Source of the DNA: Auxenochlorella pyrenoidosa
Taxonomy: Eukaryota; Chlorophyta; Trebouxiophyceae; Chlorellales; Chlorellaceae
Length of the DNA: 14,435 nucleotides
Assembly (NCBI GenBank): GCA_001430745.1
Contig: KQ482063.1
Span: 1,637,395 to 1,651,829 of the forward strand
Reading direction: 5' to 3'
Shown: piece by piece, positions 9,365-14,435 of the stretch
Numbering within the stretch: position 1 is the stretch's first letter
Layout: each line of letters starts with the position of its first letter
Notes under the pieces: model-generated
What the model saw: only the letters and a program-made list of their open reading frames with translations
The model's database searches: none
What the model was told of the DNA's origin: nothing
Made by a program: the position numbers and the translations under genes

Positions 9365-12300
9365 ATGGCTCCGCTGAGCGGGGCCCTGCTGGCCGGCAGC
9401 GGCGGCAGCGGCGTGGGTGGCGCGCACCAGGCGCCGCCGCCAGTGCTGCCCTTTGGGCCCACGCTGCACTACACAGGTGCCTGCACGACTGGCCGTGGCC
9501 GAAAAACTGCCAACTGCGCCTTGCTGCTCTGCTGGATGCGGAGTGTTGCCGACAGTCCGGGCGGGCCTGTGAGGTGCGCTCAACCGCCTCGCGTCCCTCT
9601 GCTCTGTCGGCAGCAACCCGGCACCCCTGCCGCCCGGTCTGTCCCCCTACTGCGCCGCAGGATGCGGCTGCCCCTACAACTGGGCGCCGGGCTGCCGGCT
9701 GTGCGACTGGGGCGACAGCTGGCTGGCGCAGGCGCACCGCAGCATGGCGGCTCAGCCGGGGCAGGCGCGCCTGGCGCCCATCCGCAAGCTCAAGGTCGGC
9801 TTCTGCATACCCCACGCCAACGTCACGGGCGGGCTGAAGATGCTGCTGGAGCAGGTGGGGCCCGCGCTGCGGGGGCAGCGCACGTGCGTGCACGCGCGCA
9901 CAGGGGGGGGCCGCAGGCAAGAAGGGACCCAGGGGTGCAGCCCAGGTGGCAGTCCCGGGGGACCTGGCGGCGCCGCATGCCCTGCGGGAAGGCCGAGATG
10001 GGCTGCCCGATCCTGCCGAATTCCCCTTCCCAGATGCGGTTGCTGCGCAATCGGGGGCACCACATCGTGGCGCTGACGCGCTCAGAGCTGGCGTCCTCGG
10101 CGGTGCCGCCCTGGAGCGATGTGCAGGCAAGCACGGCTGGTGACTGGCGCCGCCGCTGCCCGTGCCGCCACGCTGCAGCAGCACGCGCTAGCAGACATGG
10201 CTCACCGTGCATGCCCCGCTGGCGCCGTGCCGTCTGATCTGCGCCGCCCGGGCTGGCGCCTGCTGCGTGACGCGTGCAGGTGGACGAGGATGTGGTGTGC
10301 GGGCTGAGCCAGCGCTTCCGCGACTGCTACGACGTGGACAGCTGCGACGTGGTGGTGACGGGCATCTTCCACCAGGTGGGGGCCGCAGGCGGGAGGAGCA
10401 GCGCCTGCCTGCAGGCCGCATGCTGCCTCCTGCCGGGACAGCTGGGCCTGGGCGGGGGCGCAGCAGCGAGCACGGGGGCGGTGCAGGCCGCCGAGTCCCA
10501 TTGAGCCCGCGCCTGCTCCGCCTTGCTGCAGGTGCCCGAGTGGCTGACCAGCACCTCTGCGCCGGTGCTTTACTATGAGCAGGTGGGCTGCTGCCTGCCC
10601 AGCGGCATGCGTGGGATCTCGTCTGCAGTGAGACTGCCTGTGCGCGGCGGCACCTGCCGCCAATGCTGCGCGCGCCGCCTGCCGCGCTCGAGCGCCGCTG
10701 CCAAGCCGCCCCGCCCCGTCCGTCCCCGCAGGGCCACGAGTGGCTGTTTGGCGACCCGGTGCGGTTCCGTGAGGAGGGCAACTACGCGGCCCAGGACCAG
10801 CTGTTCCACATGGCCATGCACCTGCCGGTGGCCGTGGCGGCGGTGTCAGGTGCGCGCCGGGCCGGTGCCGCCCGCATGCGCTAGCCAGCTTGCCAGCACG
10901 TAGCACAGCATGGATGACCTTCTCGCGGCCCAGACGCTGGAGCTGCTGAACTCACCCCCACCCCCCACCCCGCACCCCACCCCACCTCTCCCATTGCACT
11001 CCCCCACCCCAACCCCACCTCTCAACCCGCGGCGCCCTGCAGAGGCGGTGCAGAGCATCATCTGCCGCGAGTTTGGGCGCTCCAGCCTGCTGGTGCACAA
11101 CGGCATAGACTGCCAGCGCTTCAGGCCCGGGCTGCGCGACGAGGCGGCGCTGGCGGCGCCCACCAGGGTGCTGGGCCCGCCCGCCAGCCAGGTGCGGAGG
11201 GCAGGGGGGTTTTGAGGGGGACCGGGCCACAGATCTGCACGGGGTTTCCAGGGCGCGGCCGGTCCCGGCTGCTGGGCGGCGCCAGCGCTGGCTGGGGCCT
11301 CGGCCATGACTGTCGATGCTCGGCAGCCCGCACTCGACACCCTGCTTGCGCCGCCCCGGCTCCTGGCCGTGCGTCGCCGCGCCTGTCGGGGCCTGCACGT
11401 ATGCGTGCGGCAACACACGCACCCCGCGGCCGCTGCGCAGGTGGCGCAGGTGGATGGCCGGCCCCTGCCCTCCATCCTGCTGGTGGGCAACCCTGCGCTG
11501 AGCCTCAAGGGCTTTGACTGCGCCATTGCCACGCTGGCGCTTGTCCACCGCACCCGGTCGTTTGAGGTGGGCTGGTTCCCGATGACCTGCCCACGGCTGC
11601 TGGTGCAGCGCAGCCCGGCGTGCAGGCCCAACCTGCGCGCATGCAGCAGCAAGCCCTGCAGCCGGGAGTAAGCATGGGAGCAGCACAACACGATTGGCGC
11701 TGAGCGCAGAGAGAAGAAGTGCACAGCCTGCTCAGCTGCCTCACCTGGCATCCTTCCCCCCGCCCCTCGGCAGGTGCACTGGGTGTGCCAGCAAGAACCG
11801 CCGGAGCAGCTTGCGACGCTCATCCAGGCCAGCGGCCTTCGCATCTGCCTGCATGTCAGCCCGCCGCAGGTGTGTGGCGCGAGAAGGGGAGTTTTGTTGT
11901 GTGTCACATGTTGCTTGCGGCATGTTGCGCCGGTTTTGGAGGGGCTACTAGGGATGCTGTCTGGTTCCGGGCCAGGCCTTGCCAGGCCCACATGCAGCCC
12001 TGCATCCCTGCCCTGTAACGCTGCCACATGGCCTGCTGCCCCGCTGCACACGCAGGCCACCATCCCCGCCCTGTACCGCGGCCACAGCTGCTTCCTGTTC
12101 ACCTCCCTGTATGAGGCCTGGGGCATGCCGGTGAGCTGCAGGGCCAGGGTCCCCTTGCCTGCCGAGTCGGAAAGCGCCCCCGAGCTGCATGCTGCCTGCC
12201 TCTGTCAGCAAGCCCCTCTGGCGGCGGCGCGTGTCGCCACCTTGGCTGCTCCTGGAGCCGCTGCCCCCCCTTCAGGGCTTGCCTCTTTGCCTCGACCTGC

Positions 12301-13169
12301 TTTGCTTCCCTTTGGCTGGCTGTGTGCCGCAGGTACTGGAGGCAATGGCGTCAGGCCTCCCCGTGGTGTGCACAGCCACCGCGGGGGTGAGCTCGTTTGC
12401 CACCGCCAACGTGGACTGCCTGATGGCGCCGGCGGGGCAGCCCGCCGAGCTGGCGCAGCGCGTGCTGAGCGTGCTGGAGGACGCCCCGCTGGCGGCGCGC
12501 CTGGCGGCCGCCGCGCGGCAGACCGCGCAGCGCTACACCCCCGCCCGGGTCACCGAGCAGCTGGAGCGTGTGCTGTACAGCCTGACGGCCTGCCGGCAGG
12601 AGCTCATGGCGCTCCGCCTGCAGGCCCTGCCCGACTCGCAGCTCGCGGCAGCGGCCGCGGTCAAGGCCTGCGCCGGCGCCGCCGCGGCGCACAAGGCAGC
12701 GCTCAAGGCGCGGCAGCTGCGGGAGGCCGCGGCGCTGGGGGCAGCCGGGCTGTCAGAGGGGCAGGGCCGCCTCGGCGCGCAGCCTGATTTGCCGGCAGAT
12801 GCAGCAGCGCAGCAGGCGGCGGCGGCTGCGCGGCAGAGCCTGGAACAGCAGCAGCGGGCGCAGCAGATGCAGCAGCAGGCGCAGCAGCAGCAGCGGGCGC
12901 AGCAGACGCAGCAGCAGGCTCAGCAGCAGCAGCAGCAGCGGGAGGAGGAGCAGCAGCAGGTACAGCAGCGACAGCAGGCGCAGCAGGCCACGGAGCAGGA
13001 GCGGCGGGCCCTTGGCTCCCGCACCCCGGCCCTGCAGCCGGATGCTGGCCAGCCCCCTAGCGGCGCCTCCCTCCCCGCCTCTGCATCCTCCCAGTCCCTG
13101 GCGGGCAGCTCCTGCTCGGCCGGCACCCAGGAGCGGTTCGCCAGGGAGGGCGCCCCGGCCCAAGCTTGA
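9365..13169 (+). CDS. GT4-type (GT-B fold) glycosyltransferase with N-terminal Cys cluster and Gln-rich tail
   Basis: Proposed exons are 9365-9476, 9661-9854, 10034-10126, 10280-10375, 10532-10582, 10732-10849, 11043-11191, 11441-11566, 11774-11869, 12056-12130 and 12333-13169. They total 1947 nt (648 aa) with all phases consistent. The start is firm: an in-frame TGA sits one codon before ATG 9365. GT-B features in order are KVGFCIPHANVTGGLK (82-97), a Gly-rich donor-domain start; VLYYEQGHEWLFG (177-189); VSEAVQS then VHNGIDCQRFRP (220-250); ILLVGNPALSLKG, hinge and second Rossmann domain; HVSPPQATIPALY; and YEAWGMPVLEAMASG, with the retaining E-x7-E pair at Glu365 and Glu373. The family transfers sugar from a nucleotide-sugar with retention of configuration; the acceptor is unknown. 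The motif order resembles bacterial or cyanobacterial GT4 enzymes of polysaccharide synthesis. No signal peptide or membrane segment is visible, so it is probably cytosolic or peripheral. Residues about 541-591 are Gln-rich. Intron 3 is GC-AG. Confidence 0.9.
10127..10279 (+). other. GC-AG intron in the glycosyltransferase gene
   Basis: The exon ends ...GATGTGCAG at 10126 and the intron starts GCAAGC, matching the usual GC donor (CAG|GCAAG). The acceptor is GTGCAG ending at 10279. Phase 0 joining gives WSDVQ-VDEDVVCGLS and keeps the frame. The only nearby GT (GTGACT at about 10140) would leave phase 1 and shift the frame. Confidence 0.8.
10951..11030 (+). repeat. C-rich tract in glycosyltransferase intron 6
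   Basis: About 80 nt of repeated CCCCA and CCCACC units lie just upstream of the acceptor ending at 11042. It serves as an extended pyrimidine-rich stretch and has G-run (quadruplex) potential on the opposite strand. Confidence 0.75.
12846..12923 (+). repeat. Two tandem 39-nt (13-residue) Gln-rich repeats
   Basis: Codons at 12846-12884 and 12885-12923 encode QQQRAQQMQQQAQ and QQQRAQQTQQQAQ. The copies differ at two bases only (ATG/ACG and GCG/GCT). More CAG codons follow to about 12990, with a REEE interruption. The repeats lie in the C-terminal tail of the glycosyltransferase, outside the catalytic fold. Confidence 0.92.
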
Positions 13170-13739
13170 ACGAACGACCGCCACCAAACCCAACGCAAAC
13201 CTTCCCTGAGAGCACCCAGCCTCGCCCAGCCAGGCTGCGCCCGCTGAGGCCGCCTTCTGGCGCAGGGCTTCCGCCCTCGTCCCTCCCGAGCGCGCTTCCT
13301 TTGCCTCTCCGAGTGTATCAAATTTGCCACAGTACAAGCCATTTTGCTTACCAGCCCTCTCAACACGCCGGCCCGCCTATCGCCTGCCAATGACTTGCTC
13401 CCTGTCTGACCCGGCATGTGCCTGATTAACTCAATTGCATTCTTCTCTGGCCCATGCTCCGCTCACTCAGGCTCGCTTTCCAACCCCCTGCGCCTGCTCT
13501 TCCCAGCTTCCGCTGCTCATAGTACTGATTTCATCGCTGTCACACAGAGCGCTGCGTTGTAGGCAATCAAGCGCTGCATGGGCCAGGGGCGGAGGAGGTC
13601 AAAAGCGCAGCACGTGAGCCTGCTGCTGCCCGCAAGCGCATGAAGGCTCGGGAGCCACCCAGCGGAACTCGTGTGCTGCCTCCTGTGCTGTATCGCACCG
13701 GCAGCGCCACCGCTGCGCCCTGCTGCATCAGCCGCTGCG
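13170..13739. other. Convergent intergenic region holding two 3' UTRs
   Basis: These 570 bp lie between the stop codons of the plus-strand glycosyltransferase gene and the minus-strand hydrolase gene. GC content is lower than in the genes, notably at 13310-13560. No open frame with coding character, RNA gene or clear poly(A) signal was found. It should contain both 3' UTRs. Confidence 0.6.
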
Positions 13740-14435
13740 TCACTCCTCCAGTGCTTCTGCCGCTCCAGCTGGCTGCCGGCGCAGCGGCTGGGGGCCAGGG
13801 TGCTGCATCAGCTTGGTCACCTGCGTGGCGCACCCCGCATGGGCAGGCCTTTGAGTCAATGAGTCAAGAAAGCAGCTGGGATGGCACCTGCCCAGCGCTG
13901 AGCGCTTTGGGGAGCAGGGCACCGGCATTGCGCTGGAGTTCCTTTCAGCGCTACGCTACAGAGCGGTTGCAAGGCACACCAGGCGGCGTGGGTGCCCAGC
14001 CATCAGCTGGCTGTGCGATCACCACGGCGACGTCGCAGGGAGGGGGGCGTACGAGGAGGGAGGTGGGCGGCGCTTCCAGCTGGCCAGCCCCTCACCAGCG
14101 GGTCCAGGCACTGGGCCAGCAGCTCGTATCCCTCCGGGTTGGGGTGCAGCACATCGGGCATGAGGTCGGTGCGGATGGCGCGGTGGTCGGGGGCCAGGAA
14201 GCGCTCGCCGCTGCAGGGGAAGGCACGGGTCGGTACCAGGGGGGCGCAGGAAGGGCGGGGGGTGGCAGCAGCAGTGGCGCAGGTCGCGGCGGGTTCGGCA
14301 GGAGCGGGCAGCTGGCGTCACCAACGCCAGGTGGTTGCTGCCGCTTGTCGGTGGGTGCCCTGGGCGCTGGGCTCACCAGTCGAGGAAGTGGAGGCGGCCG
14401 TCCAGCCGGGTGTAGTCGCTGCGGGGCAGTGGGGT
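13740..14435 (-). CDS. SGNH/GDSL hydrolase, PAF-acetylhydrolase-like, C-terminal part (5' end outside window)
   Basis: Visible exons on the minus strand are 14435-14377, 14210-14096 and 13820-13740 (stop TGA 13742-13740), giving 84 C-terminal residues. Donors are GTGAGC and GTGAGG; acceptors are CTGCAG and CGCAG; phases 2 and 0 agree. The sequence reads LPRSDYTRLDGRLHFLDCGE, then DLMPDVLHPNPEGYELLAQC, matching the end of the SGNH fold. The D-x-x-H of PDVLHPN is the catalytic Asp-His pair, and P-x-G-Y-E-L-x-A is the closing helix. The catalytic Ser (GDS block) and Asn/Gly blocks would lie beyond the window. The family hydrolyses esters of lipids or carbohydrates; substrate and location cannot be told. 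The short tail after VTKLMQHP is Pro/Ala-rich. The last exon is less certain: without the second splice the frame would run on to a stop at 14005-14003. A CAG at 14421-14419 could also be an acceptor, but the LPR before it fits the family. Confidence 0.82.

Noticed and set aside
10910..11042. An open frame (MDDLLAAQTLELLNS plus a Pro/Thr-rich run) reading into the next glycosyltransferase exon
   Set aside because: It is intron 6. Splicing 10849 to 11043 gives VSEAVQS, the expected GT4 motif; the Pro/Thr run is just the translated C-rich tract. An internal alternative start remains conceivable but unsupported.
11567..11671. Read-through of the glycosyltransferase exon past 11566 (VGWFPMTCPRLLVQ and on to a stop)
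   Set aside because: The join 11566 to 11774 gives FE-VHWVCQQEPP, which fits the family. The read-through stops before the catalytic E-x7-E and would leave a dead enzyme.
14003..14095. Unspliced C-terminus of the hydrolase (VRGWPAGSAAHLPP and on to the stop at 14005-14003)
   Set aside because: A good GTGAGG donor at 14095 and a CGCAG acceptor before 13820 give a phase-0 exon that continues the closing helix (LDPL-VTKLMQHP). Retained as a possible alternative only.

Overview
The window looks like nuclear DNA of a green alga, most likely a trebouxiophyte of the Chlorella type. It is very GC-rich. Its genes are broken by many short introns (mostly 150-280 nt) with GTGxG-type donors and GCAG acceptors. 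The proteins carry long Ala, Gln and Gly-rich stretches, and the recognisable families are eukaryotic. Splice models were built by eye from splice sites, reading phase and family resemblance. They give three confident or partial genes and one with an uncertain 5' end.

Layout. (1) 1-3206, minus strand: a putative chromatin or transcription regulator of five visible exons, running off the left edge. It has a degenerate AP2-like N-terminus, two copies of a C-x2-C-x2-C-x8-C (half CXXC finger) module, and a Tudor-like domain split by an intron. (2) 3243-8541, plus strand, head-to-head with gene 1: a 12-exon gene for a 981-residue TMF1/golgin candidate 5-type coiled-coil Golgi protein. Exons 4-12 are well supported and the first two are tentative. 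(3) 9365-13169, plus strand: an 11-exon gene for a 648-residue GT4-type (GT-B fold) glycosyltransferase with an unusual N-terminal cysteine cluster and a C-terminal Gln-rich tail. (4) 13740-14435, minus strand, convergent with gene 3: the 3' end of an SGNH/GDSL (PAF-acetylhydrolase-like) hydrolase gene, running off the right edge.

Reading phase agrees across all 10 introns of the glycosyltransferase gene and all 11 of the TMF-like gene, and both spliced lengths are multiples of three. Each of these genes needs one GC-AG intron. No operon-like cooperation is expected. The TMF-like protein and the glycosyltransferase could both serve the secretory pathway, but the latter shows no signal peptide or membrane segment, so this is only a possibility. 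I found no rRNA, tRNA, CRISPR array or clear transposon.
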